Source of the DNA: CAIVAT01 sp964473485
GTDB lineage: Bacteria > Bacteroidota > Bacteroidia > Bacteroidales > FEN-979
Length of the DNA stretch: 64,000 nt
Assembly (NCBI GenBank): GCA_964473485.1
Contig: CAYYPH010000010.1
Coordinates: 1-64,000 of the forward strand
Reading direction: 5' to 3'
The translations under genes were made by a program, and so were the position numbers. Positions 25,642 to 37,200 of this stretch are shown here, in pieces (within the stretch, counting starts at the first letter, position 1; every line of letters starts with the position of its first letter). The notes beneath the pieces were generated by a model. The model saw only the letters and a program-made list of their open reading frames with translations. It did no database searches and was not told the DNA's origin.

Positions 25642-28077
25642 TTAACCTCCGGCCATAATAATACTTACAGCGCCGACAATGTCAAGTACGTTGATGATTC
25701 CGTTATGGTCAACATCGGCCGCAACGAAAATAAAAGGTTGTGGATTCTCAAGGTTAATGTATGCCACCATGGCGACAACGTCAAGCACATTGACAAAACC
25801 ATCACCATTGGCATCTCCTATTTTATAATATTTTGCATCTACCGTCCGGTCACTGGTCATTGCAGTCGTTGTGGTAGCCGTATTGGGGTTTGTAACATTC
25901 CCGATCCAATTACTGAAAACCCAGCCTGAACCGGCCGTGGCTTCGAGGGTTAGTGTTGCTCCGTAAATTACCGAGAACTGGTTCGTTGTGCCAGGATCTG
26001 GCACTAAAACAGTAGCCCCTTGTTTTACGACAATACCGCCGTTTCCCAGATTATTAACCGTAAGTACCCGGTAGTCGATATTACAGTCCACCTGGCCGTT
26101 GGTATACGCTACCGGTAACTGTGGAACTGCAAGGCTTGCGATAAAGGTTCCCGGGTTGAAGTTTACCGGACTGTCGCCCAGATAATTAAATTTCATTTCA
26201 AAAATATTCCCGTTAATCGTTACCGGGGTCGTTCCAAACCATGAAATGGTTACCTGGTTTGCAGCAGTTACAACCGTAAGGTTCGGCCCTAACTGCGGAT
26301 TTATGTTCTGCAGGCTGACAAACTGCAGCGCAGCACCATCGATTCCAATAACGAAGTTGAACGCGCCGAATGGATCGACGTCGGTGAGTGTTATCGGCAC
26401 GATGGCAATATTCTGTGTACAACCCGATACATTGGGTATCACGGCCTGCATGTTTGTGGGTGCAAGCGAAACACTACCGGGTATGAATGTTACATTCTTT
26501 GGAACGGCAATGGGTTGTGTTATTACACATCCGCTTCCGAACACTACGTTGGCCGTACCTCCTCCATTATACATGAAATTGAGATTAACCAAAGCCCCGT
26601 CGGTTACCGTTACCGTATTTCCTAGTAGTCCGAGGTAAATAAAGGTAAGCGTGTTTCCCGACTGGGTAACCGAGGTCCAGTTTACGGGTTGTATGGCCGT
26701 ATAACTTATATAGGTCAGCTTGGTGTTGTCGAAGGTTATATGCAATTCCATCATATCAACCACTCCAACACTACCTGCTGATACAGGAACAGGTACAGTT
26801 TGGCCGGGATATGCCTGTACATCACCTATGTCCAATGTTGCGGTAGCAACCTGTGGTGTTACTGTACCATCGACGAAATCGGTGCTTATATTTGCAGCAA
26901 GCTGGTCACCAACAAAACTTCCCGGTTGGAATTCCACGTCGGTCGGTGTAACACCGGTATAGTTGAATTTTATTCCCGTTACCGTGGCATTGGTCCAGTT
27001 TTGCGGAAGTCCGAACCACGAAAGATTTAAAACGCCTGGCGCCGGGCTTGATGTGCTTATAGGCACAACCGGAGATTCAAGGGATATAAATGACAGCTTT
27101 GATTGATCATAATTCAATGAGAACTGGAATGTGGCAACGTCGTTATAACCTGCACCATTGAACATCAACGGCAGGTTGACGATACCCGGTGTTGGGGAGG
27201 TTTGCGAACCGATTGTTACGGTACCCTCTGCCTGTGATTGACTGACCGAACCCAGCACATATGAAACGTTTTCAACCGGTACCAGACCATATGTGATAAT
27301 GTTACCCGGTGCAAAAGGCAAACTGGCATCGAAACCTCCAACGTAATTAAATCGTAACTTGAAGACTTCACCACTTGGTATAAAACCGGGGCCGGTCCAG
27401 ATAATACTTAGTACTCCACCTGAAGGATTTGCGGCCAGTGTGCCTGCCTGAATGCCTGCCACAGGATTAACAATACCGACATATTGAAGAAGGGTTGTAT
27501 TATAGGATATATTTAAAGTAAATGAGTTTATATTCTGAGTAAAATTCAACATTTGCAAAGGGACATCCGTGACCCCTGGCGGGACAATTACATTGTCGAT
27601 CTGAACCACCGGATTCTGAGGTGGTTGAAATGGTGTAACAGTACCATTAACATAGGAAACATTCGTAATAGAGGAAAATCCATAAGATATATTACAGGCT
27701 GCCGTATTCCAGGTCAAATTTGCTGCGGCAGTACCAGTATAAGTGAAATGTAAATCAAATGCCAGTCCGTTGGGCTGGTATCCGGTAAGGTCAAAACCTC
27801 CTATTAAAACTTTATTTGTTCCGGCCGGGTTGTTTCCTGTTAGCCAGGCAAATCCGGCAACTGGTGTAAAACCAGTGTAGGTAAGCTGTGCTGCGTCAAA
27901 GTTCACTTCAAGCGATACTGAATTCACGTTTTGCGTAAAATTCGTCATGTTCACATTGAGTGTAACAGCGCCGGCCGCGGCAGTAATATTATTGATCTGG
28001 ACCTGAGGTACCTGCGCTAAACCGCATGAGATTCCCAGAATCAGGACCATGATTGTTATGTAGACTCTTTTTATCAT
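25642..28077 (-). CDS. Multi-cohesin secreted protein with C-terminal type I dockerin
   Basis: 811 residues. Residues 1-21 are a signal peptide. About five successive cohesin-like domains occupy 23-665; each has a strand pattern such as VNSVSLEVNFDAAQLTYTGF or INSFTLNISYNTTLLQYVG and later FKLRFNYVG. A divergent InlB/bacterial-repeat domain follows (about 670-750, GWVFSNWIGN). The last ~60 residues are a dockerin with two EF-hand-type calcium loops: GDANGDGFVNVLDVV and ADVDHNGIINVLDIV. There is no T9SS sorting domain, unlike its neighbours, so its route across the outer membrane is unexplained; it might be held at the surface by cohesins of those neighbours. Having both cohesins and a dockerin, it could link proteins or polymerise. 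Confidence 0.8.
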   Translation of the reverse strand: MIKRVYITIMVLILGISCGLAQVPQVQINNITAAAGAVTLNVNMTNFTQNVNSVSLEVNFDAAQLTYTGFTPVAGFAWLTGNNPAGTNKVLIGGFDLTGYQPNGLAFDLHFTYTGTAAANLTWNTAACNISYGFSSITNVSYVNGTVTPFQPPQNPVVQIDNVIVPPGVTDVPLQMLNFTQNINSFTLNISYNTTLLQYVGIVNPVAGIQAGTLAANPSGGVLSIIWTGPGFIPSGEVFKLRFNYVGGFDASLPFAPGNIITYGLVPVENVSYVLGSVSQSQAEGTVTIGSQTSPTPGIVNLPLMFNGAGYNDVATFQFSLNYDQSKLSFISLESPVVPISTSSPAPGVLNLSWFGLPQNWTNATVTGIKFNYTGVTPTDVEFQPGSFVGDQLAANISTDFVDGTVTPQVATATLDIGDVQAYPGQTVPVPVSAGSVGVVDMMELHITFDNTKLTYISYTAIQPVNWTSVTQSGNTLTFIYLGLLGNTVTVTDGALVNLNFMYNGGGTANVVFGSGCVITQPIAVPKNVTFIPGSVSLAPTNMQAVIPNVSGCTQNIAIVPITLTDVDPFGAFNFVIGIDGAALQFVSLQNINPQLGPNLTVVTAANQVTISWFGTTPVTINGNIFEMKFNYLGDSPVNFNPGTFIASLAVPQLPVAYTNGQVDCNIDYRVLTVNNLGNGGIVVKQGATVLVPDPGTTNQFSVIYGATLTLEATAGSGWVFSNWIGNVTNPNTATTTTAMTSDRTVDAKYYKIGDANGDGFVNVLDVVAMVAYINLENPQPFIFVAADVDHNGIINVLDIVGAVSIIMAGG

Positions 28078-28233
28078 CTGTAATAATGTTTTTGGTGTTA
28101 AATGATGTCGTGTAAAGATAACGTTCCAAATCCAGCTCTTTCCTGGTCAATCCCTGCCTTAAAGTCCCCTAAACATTTCATAACATTCAGTATCAATTAG
28201 TTCTACAAGGATCTCATGACGGTACTTATATAA

Positions 28234-28274
28234 AATACTATTCCGGAGGATAAGGTATCCTCCGGAATAGTATT
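28234..28274 (-). terminator. Very stable hairpin after the 3696-residue protein gene
   Basis: A perfect 19-bp stem (28234-28252 with 28256-28274) has a 3-nt loop. On the minus strand it is followed by TTTTATATAAG. It begins 12 bp after the stop codon of the giant gene, so it most likely terminates that transcript. Confidence 0.8.
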
Positions 28275-28285
28275 ATTGGATTTTC

Positions 28286-31200
28286 TTATTTTACAAGAAT
28301 AAGAGATCCGGTTCCCGTGAAGCTGTTGGCGTCGCCCTTTACAGTTATCCTGTAGAAGTAGACACCTGAGCCGTTCAGGTCTGTGCTGTTCAGTTTTACA
28401 TTATGTACACCGGCAACCTGGCTGTTGAACACGAAGGTCTTCACAACACTTCCAACCGCGTTGTAAACTTTCACTTCAACATTGGCCTTTTCAGGCAATG
28501 TATACTGAATGTTTGTAACATCGTTGAAAGGATTGGGGAAACACTTGTGTGTCAACCTGGCGCTTGTCAGGTCACCCGTTCCGGTAGTCTGGTCGGTGGT
28601 GAGACCCGTTGTGTAGAGGGTAATACCATCGATCTCGCTTGCTGATGCATCGGCAAAGATGGTATTGTCGGTAAGTTCGAAGTACCTTGTACCTGTTTCG
28701 ATCGGGGCGAGAACGGTGGCAGTCACAATGATTACATTGCTGTTTCTGTCGTAGGTTCTGCCTTCCACATCGAACATAGAGGCACTTACAACGCCGTTGG
28801 CTTCGTCAATGTTGAACACTTCAAATCCTTCAACACCAGTTACCTTCAGCAGGTTGGTATTGTAGGTTAATCCGATGTTCATGGCTCCGATGGTACGATC
28901 CTGGTTGATGGCAACCGGAATCTTCACTTCATCACCCACGTTGACTTTCATGAGGCTTTCGTAGGCCAGGTAATTTCCGGTCGACTTGGCTCCTGAACCA
29001 GGAATGTAAGAAGCATTTACGTCTCCTGTAGCTTCATAGAAGATGTTGAAGTACTGGGCTCCGGCTGCTCCGGTTACGCTCTTGGTATAGTATACACTCG
29101 AAGCAGGCTGTGCGGCGAGGTAGGTTCCGGTCTGGTTGAACACTGCTGTCGGAGCTGCGGGATAAACCATGGTTCCGAGAGTAGCTACCATCTGACCGGC
29201 GATCTGGAAGTTGAATGCGCCACCCGGGAACGGTGAGGTACCGGGCTGACCGATCGAACGGTACATTGCAAGCAATGCATCGAGGTTATCGATCACACCA
29301 TTCTGATCCACGTTGGCAACATTATAATTATGGGTATATCCAGCCGACATGAGTCCTCCGAAGTATTCTGACCAGTTGGGTACCGCCTGACCCGGTTTCA
29401 CGAGCCATGGGAACTGGGTGGCCAGAGACGGATTCTGTGAGAACATGTAGCTGATGATCAGGGCGTCGAGTGAGTTAACACCACCCCAGTTGTTCCACGA
29501 CCAGGTATTTCCAACGGTTCCTCCGGCCGGGGCTTCCCAGATACGGATGTTGTAGTTGGTGCCAGGTACGATGTTGTTGAACTGATAGTAACCCTGAGGC
29601 TGACCAGGTACGTACTGCAGGAACTGCTCCTGTTCAAGAACTCCACCATTGTCGATGGCGACCTTGATGTTTGCTGATGAAGGCATAACCGTTTCGAACT
29701 GGTTGAAGTACTTCACCTGACCAGCAATGGTATTGTTGCTTACGATGAAGTTCGCCCTCAGCTGTACATTGGCAGCAGGCATCAGAAACACTGCAGGATT
29801 TCCAACCGGGGCAGCAATACCACCGGCCAGTACCGTCCAGCTGTCGAATGTCCATCCCAGTGCAGGAATCGCAGTAACGCTCACCGACTGGCCTACCGTA
29901 TAGGTCGGGTTAACCGGCGAGAAGGTACCACTACCAACCGGGTTGGCAGTTACAGTAAACGTGTATGGTATGGCAGTAAACTTAGCCAGCAAAGTAACAT
30001 TGTTTGCAGGCATGGTAAACACGGCCGGGTTGGCATTGGGGTTAGTCAATGTTACACCGGTTGCTTCCCAACCAGAGAATGTGTAGCCTGCAAGCGGAGT
30101 GGCATTAACCGAAACTGCCTGACCAACATTCTTCACCTGCGATGCAGGAGTTGCTGTACCACCCGTTTGTGCAGTAGCTGTTACATTGTAATTAATTGCA
30201 ACATACTTAGCCATTAACTGTACATTGTTCGGTGGCATGCTGAAGGATGCCGGGTTGGCCATCGGGTTTACAAGCGTTACACCCGTTGTCTGCCATCCAT
30301 CGAACGTATAACCAGCGTTTACGGTAGCGTTAACCTGTACCGGGTCTTTGAAGGTTTTCACCTGGGCAACTGGGTTAACAGTACCCGGTGTTGTTGCAAA
30401 CCCACCCTGTACGGTAGCCGCAACGTTGAACGGTAGCGGATCGTAAACAGCGATGAATGTTACGTTTGCATTTACAGTATGGTTGAATGTCGGTATGGTA
30501 ACATGCACCACACCATTTACATCCGTCCAGTGCTTGAACACGTATGCGCCGTTAACGTTAGGTGTTGTCGCAATCACGACCGGCGTGTTATAGCTGAAGG
30601 TACCCCATGGGTTGACTCCGTTTACAGTAACGGTGCCGGCATCGGGATCGAGTTCAGTATAAGTGTTACGTGCCGTGAGCAGGGTAACCGTGTATTCTTT
30701 GTATACAGCGGTATACTTGGCATAGATCGTCTTCATGCCCGTTAAAGGATCACCTGGTTGCGGTATCCAGTAGAATGACGGGGCTGTGATCGGATTGCCA
30801 AGATTGTCGAGCACTGGCATGGTGAACAGGTTGTCGTAATACCAGCCGTGGAATACAAAGGTATACTCGGGACTGGTCTGCGGTGTGGTGCTGATCCAGA
30901 TCGGGTCGTTTGTTACGTTGTATGGTTCGCTGATCGGTGCGGCGCTTGTCTGTGTAGCCGAACCAGGTTTGGCAACAGTTTGGATACCGTACGGATCAAT
31001 GGCCGATACAAGTAAGGTGTAGTTAACCGGAATATAGTTGGCGGTAACCGTAAACGAACCACTGTTCATGTAGATATAATCGCCAAGACCATCGGTGTTA
31101 ACGGTAGCACCCGTCCATCCGTTGAACTGCCAACCCGGGCGTACAACCGACTGGCCAATCCTTGCTTCAACGCCATGTACGAAGTTGCCGTCGCCTGTTG

Positions 31201-34200
31201 TAACACCTACCGGCTGACCTTGCCAGAGGGCAGGGTTGGTTGCGGAGGTGAGTTTGTAAACAGGATAGTTCGGCAGCGCGATTTCGGCAAAGTTGCCGTA
31301 AATCATCGGGGTGGTGTTGGTGTAAGGAATGGTGTAGGTAAAGGTATAGTTAGCAGGCGGTACGATCCACGGGTTTGGCCCGGTGATCAACGGGTTCACC
31401 TGCCATCCTCTCCAGATGTTGTTTGCATCATCAGACTCGGATCCATCCATTGAATTGATGAAACGGAAGCCTGGGAACGGAGTGGCAACGACTGTGATCT
31501 GCTGACCGCCGCTGTAAGGACCAGGGGTTGTGGTGACGAATGTTCCGCCGTAGTTTACAATAGTATAAGGTGCCTGAGTGTAAGGAGCAGTCAGCTGATT
31601 ACGCAGATAGGTGTGATTCTCCATTGTTATCGTTGAATGCGCCTTTTTGCGATAAACGGCAACCAGGTCAACCTGCGAAGCGGGCATGTAGAACTGAATG
31701 GAGGTTGAAGTGCTGGTAGTTCCCATGCGGAGTGTAACATTTGCCGGAATGGTCCAGTAAACAAACTCCCAACCTGGCTGTGCGTAGGTCGAAACGGTGA
31801 TATTTTCCGTGGTATTCGGACGTTTAACCATCACATCAAGCGAAGTGGCCGGATCAACCGGGCTAAAGGTTGTTACAAAGTTCGTTCCCTTGTACTGGAA
31901 CTTACCCGACGGGTATGGTGATTGCTGAGGATTAGCAATAACAGTCATCTTGTAGCTCGGGTATATCGGCTCGTAAACCGCCTGAACTGCATAATTCTGT
32001 GTAGCTATCCAGTTATAGGTAGTATTGGTGCTAACAATAATCCCACCAACTCTCCATCCAAGGAAGTTGAAGTTGGCAATTGCATTTGCCCTGAAGTAAA
32101 CACTTGTTCCTCTTTCGAACACATTATTTGTACTTGAGTTAGAGGTTGATTGTCCATTGACGGCAAAAACAAAACCAAACTGTCCGGCTCCCTTGACGGG
32201 GGTACTTGAACTAATGGTGGGTCCGGTGATTGTAGTACCCGACACAGCATTGTCAATAGCAGTGGATATGGTTGCCTGGTACCTCTTCAGACCGATGTCG
32301 GCCAGTAAGTTGGCACCATCACATTCAACGGTATAACGATAAACCGTGCGATCTGCGAATGTTTGCCACAAAACAGGGGCAGTCGTGTTATATCCGCTCC
32401 AGCCATACATTACATAATCTGGTTCAGGATAAACCGTTATCTCGAGAATATCTCCATAGTGGAATGTCGGGTTGGCCGGCACGCCATTGACCCACATTGG
32501 TCCTGAAGGAGTGCCGCCGATCACCTGCTGCATGGTAACAGTACCGTTGGCAGCGATCTGTGCAGTGGCATTCACCACATTGTCCTTCATTCTCATGTTT
32601 GCGCGGAACCGGTAGTTCTCCGTCATGTTGAACCATGCGGTAGGATTGGTAGGATTGCTGTTGCTCCACACGGTCCATGTCTGCGTTCCGGTATTCCAAC
32701 GGGTCCAGTTCACAAATTCATAGCCGCAATCGGGAACAGCTTCCAGCTGTACAAGGGCATTGTACTTCATCTGGCTCCAGCCATAAAGCAGGCCATCGGT
32801 CCAGACTTCGCTTCCTACATCAATCAGCTGCTGGGCACTCTGGTAAACAGAGGTGATTACTTCGCCCGTGTTCTGAGGATTCTCGGTTACGTACAGTCTC
32901 GGCTGGAACTCGGCAAACGTAGCACAGATGGTGTAGTTTGCAGCATCAACGAGCTGATTTCCGGTGAGACGGAAGGTCAGATAGCCAATCTTAGCAGTAT
33001 TCATATTATAGGGATCTCCTGCTTCAGGCAATGTCTGAGTGGTAATAGTCACCCCGCCCGGAATGCCGCTCCATCCCGTGAAATAATATCCCGGAGCCGG
33101 GGTGGCAGTAAGATTGATCCATTCACCATGCAATTTCGAAGAATAAGAGGTTGTAAGACCACTGATAGTGCCGCCCGTCGGTGTACAAGCCCTGAGATTA
33201 TACGACTTTTTCACAAATGTGGCAGCGAAAGTAGGTAAAGTGGCGTTACATGTTGTGGCCTGGTCTGCACCAATTACACTCATTGATGCGTTTGCAGCAT
33301 AGCCTACATTATTCCTCTTCCAGTTATAAGCAGTAACCGTACCACCGACAACCCATTTATAACCTTCTGCAGGTATTGCAACGAATGGATTTGCACCCCA
33401 GTTAAGGATCGGGTTGGTGTTAAGAATGGCCGGATCGCCGGTCATTGCACCAGCAGTTACCATTTCAACACCATTGACTGTAATCTGGTTAAATGGCTGA
33501 CCGGCTGTTACCGGATAGTCGACGCCGCCTACCGGTGATGCCGGATTCATGGCGAGGGTTACAGGTACCAAACAGGTGGTTGTCCATGTCCAGTTTACAT
33601 CAAGCGCTTCAAGAGCGGGAGCAATGGTGGGACCGGTAACGATCGTTCCTGTGTTGAGCAGGAATACACCAGTCTGGAGGTCAGTGAAACCATACTCAGT
33701 GTCTTCGCCCTTCAGCATCAGCACCCTGTATTGGCTGCAGCGTGTGATTGGCGCAGTTGAGGTGATCGTGATCAACCGCGGGCCAGTCTTCGTTCCTACG
33801 GTAACAAAATCGGTAGGAACAGCCGAAGTGATGGTCTGGGTTGTCCATGTACCGCTGACCAACTTCTGAAGCATTAACTTGTGCCTGCAATCGCTTGTCG
33901 GAGTAATCGGTAACCCGTTACGGTATTCGACCGGGTAAACGAAATCAACCTTGATCGCATCGCAGATATCGGTTGCAGAACCACTCGGGTAGAGCAACGG
34001 AGCCTGACCCCTTGAACCAAAGAGGATCTTGTCGTCTACCGTCAGTCCGGCTGCATTAATAAACGCAGGGTTAACCGGTCGCGGACCATCGAGTGACCAC
34101 GATATCGGGTTGGCACCGTAATAAATATTATCGTATAATGAGAAGAACCTTATACGGTAGTATTTATCAATGGTCAATGGTGAAACGAGGTTAATCGTCA

Positions 34201-37200
34201 CTTCGTAATTCACTGGATCGTAAGTAGCAGTGAAAGGAATATGAGCGATCGGTGTCCAGGTTCCATTTGAAACTTCCTGGAACGAGATATGATCGCCAAT
34301 GGTTGATTGCGACAGAGGAACCTGGTATACATTGTAGATATTCTCGCTGAACTTAACCTTGAAGGTCTGGTTCAAAGGAACGTTAACAATCGGAGGTTGA
34401 CCAGCGCGGCCTACATTGTAATTCGGGATAAACATTGCATACACCTGGCGGATGATATCGCCGGTAGCGTCATATGGGTTGGCAATGGAATAGTTGCCCG
34501 CATTTGCTCCGGTAAGGCCAAGGTTCGTGATGGTAAGGGTTTTGGTTGCACCAACCGCTGCATCAATAAAGTTTGCAGTGGTCGTTCCACCTGAATTCTG
34601 AACAAGGGTAACCACGTCTCCGCTGATGATTCCCGAAGGAACTGTCGAAGCACCGTTCAACGATCCACCGGTATTCTGGGCATTCAGCAGGGTCATTGGC
34701 ATGGTTGTGGTGCCATCATAACGCTTCTGTGCGATCAGATTCGGCAGGGTCAACGGTTTAGGTGTGATGGTACCATAAAGACATGAACTGAAAGCAGCGC
34801 CATCCCAGTATCCGATCAGGGTATAATTAGCAGCATCCGTACCGCCCAGTGTCCAACTAACATTAACCGGCTTATTAACACCAACATTGTAGTTTGATGT
34901 TCCGCCCGACCATGAGCAACTGGTTCTGAAAGTACCATTCGAGCCAACAGTAAGTGTAACATTGTCACCGGCAATCACTCCAACAGTCGGAGGTGTGTTG
35001 CCTTCAAGACCGAACGGTAACAATGGGTTCGCAGGAATGATGGTTGCAGCAGCGCTTCTGTCGTAGACTTTTGTTTGTACTGCGGCATTTTTTACGAGCA
35101 ACTGGCGCTGTGTGATGTTTTCAGTTGTTGTTCCGCTTGTAGGAATAAGCCTGTAATACATAGCATCAGTACCGGTAAGTGCAAGTCCGTAGAATGTAAC
35201 AGTCTTTCCGGTTCCCACATCCTTGGTATCATATCTCGGATAGCAATCAGGTGTTGTTGACAATTTGCTATTGTTGAAAGTGAGAGAAACAGCCGACCTA
35301 GGAGTAAGATTGGTTCCGCAGGCAGGGATGATAGCCGAACCATTGATCACAGCGGTTGGGTTATTCGCCCATACTGTGCCGTCATACTGTCTCGGATCCG
35401 CATTCAGCGTCAGGTCACTCAGGTTAAGGTCTCTCCTGAAGAACGCTTCAATGTTCATGTTCTTGGTAAAGTCAAGGGTCCATTGGTTCGTTGTTCCGGC
35501 AACCGGTACAAGCAATAAGGCATCGGGACCTTGCCACTGATACCATGAGTAAGAGCCAACGGTTTCGTAACGGATGTTGATTCTCTGGTTGTAGTTGAAG
35601 GTAGGTGTAATCACCGGCGTCATGGTACGATCCCCTACGAAGGTATATTCGAGGGCAGTTCCTTCAACGCTGATGATGATTTTCTGACCGCAACCGATAA
35701 TACCGAGGCCAAGTGTATATTGGTCAGCAGGGGTAATGGTCATCGTTCCATTAACATAGGTAATGTTGTAGTTACCTACATGGTTACCTGTTAATGAAGC
35801 GGGTACCAATGCGATATCATTTGGATAGATTCCGATCGGAGACCAGAAGTTGGTAGTTGTCGTGTAGGTTTCTGTTCCGCCTGTAATGTTCACGGCAACG
35901 TCACCGTTCACCAGTCCTGCAAAACTTGCAATGGAGAAAGGTGGGTTCGGAGCGTGCTGCTGACGGGTGGCCGGACTGACGGTAATAGTCAGGTTTGCCT
36001 TTGTAATTGTCAGTAAAGCAGGAACGTAGGTAACGTTGTAGTTCCCTATTGTGGTAGTCGGAGTAAAGGTGAGTGAACCAATTGTAATGGTATAGGTTCC
36101 CACATCTTCGCCGGCAACGCGCGACAGTCCACCGGTGAATGCATCGGTAAACGGTAACGGATTGATTGAACTGGTATAAGTCAGAGCAGGATCGGCAGCA
36201 CCATAAACCTTTGTCTTGGCAGCAGCAGTAATTGTGATGTCAAGTTTGTTGATGGTAAGGTCGGCGCCTACGTATGTAATCACATAGTTTGTTGAAAGCG
36301 TAAGTGTTCCCTGGGTGATCGAATAGGATCCTACATTTTCACCAGCGGTTCTTGTCAGAGCGCCGCTAAAGGCATCACTACCTATCAGAGCCGGTGCATA
36401 GGTATAAGTAAGAGCCGGATCGGATGCGCCGTAGGTCTTCGATTTTGCAGCGGCGGTTACCGTAATGGTCTTTACTCCAATGGTAAGGTTAGCACCTACA
36501 TAGGTTATGGTATAGTTTGACGAGAGTGCAAGCGTTCCCTGGAGGATCGGGTATGTGCCTACGTTTTCACCAGCCGTACGGGTCAGTGCGCCTGTAAAGG
36601 CATCGCTTCCGATCAGGGCCGGGGTAAAAGTATAGGTTAATGCCGGATCAGGATCGCCATAGACCTTAGATTTAGCAACAGCCGTCACTGTAATGGTTTT
36701 CACGCCAATGGTAAGATTAGCGCCAACATAGGTTATAGTATAGTTCGACGAAAGTGCGAGGGTTCCCTGCAGTATAGGGTATGTGCCAACGTTTTCACCA
36801 GTAGTACGTGTCAGTGCACCTGTAAAAGCATCACTACCGATCAGAGATGGTGCAAAGGTATAGGTTAAGGCAGGATCAACATCACCATAAATCTTTGATT
36901 TTGCATCAGCCGTAACTGTGATTTGTAATGCAGTAACGGTTAAAGTACCAGTAACATAATGGATCACGTAATCGCTTGCATTGCCTGATGAGAAAGTAGC
37001 TGGACCAACTGTTATGGTATAGGCTCCAACTGAAGCAGTAGTAGGCGTGCCGGTACATGAAATAGGCACTGGATTCAGCGCGTCAGTTCCCATAAGCCCG
37101 GTCACTGTGTAGGTTAATGCCGGACCAGCAGTACCGTAAACCTTGGTTTTGTTATCGGCAGTGATGGTGAGGGTTTTCTTAAATACAGCGGTAACAACAT

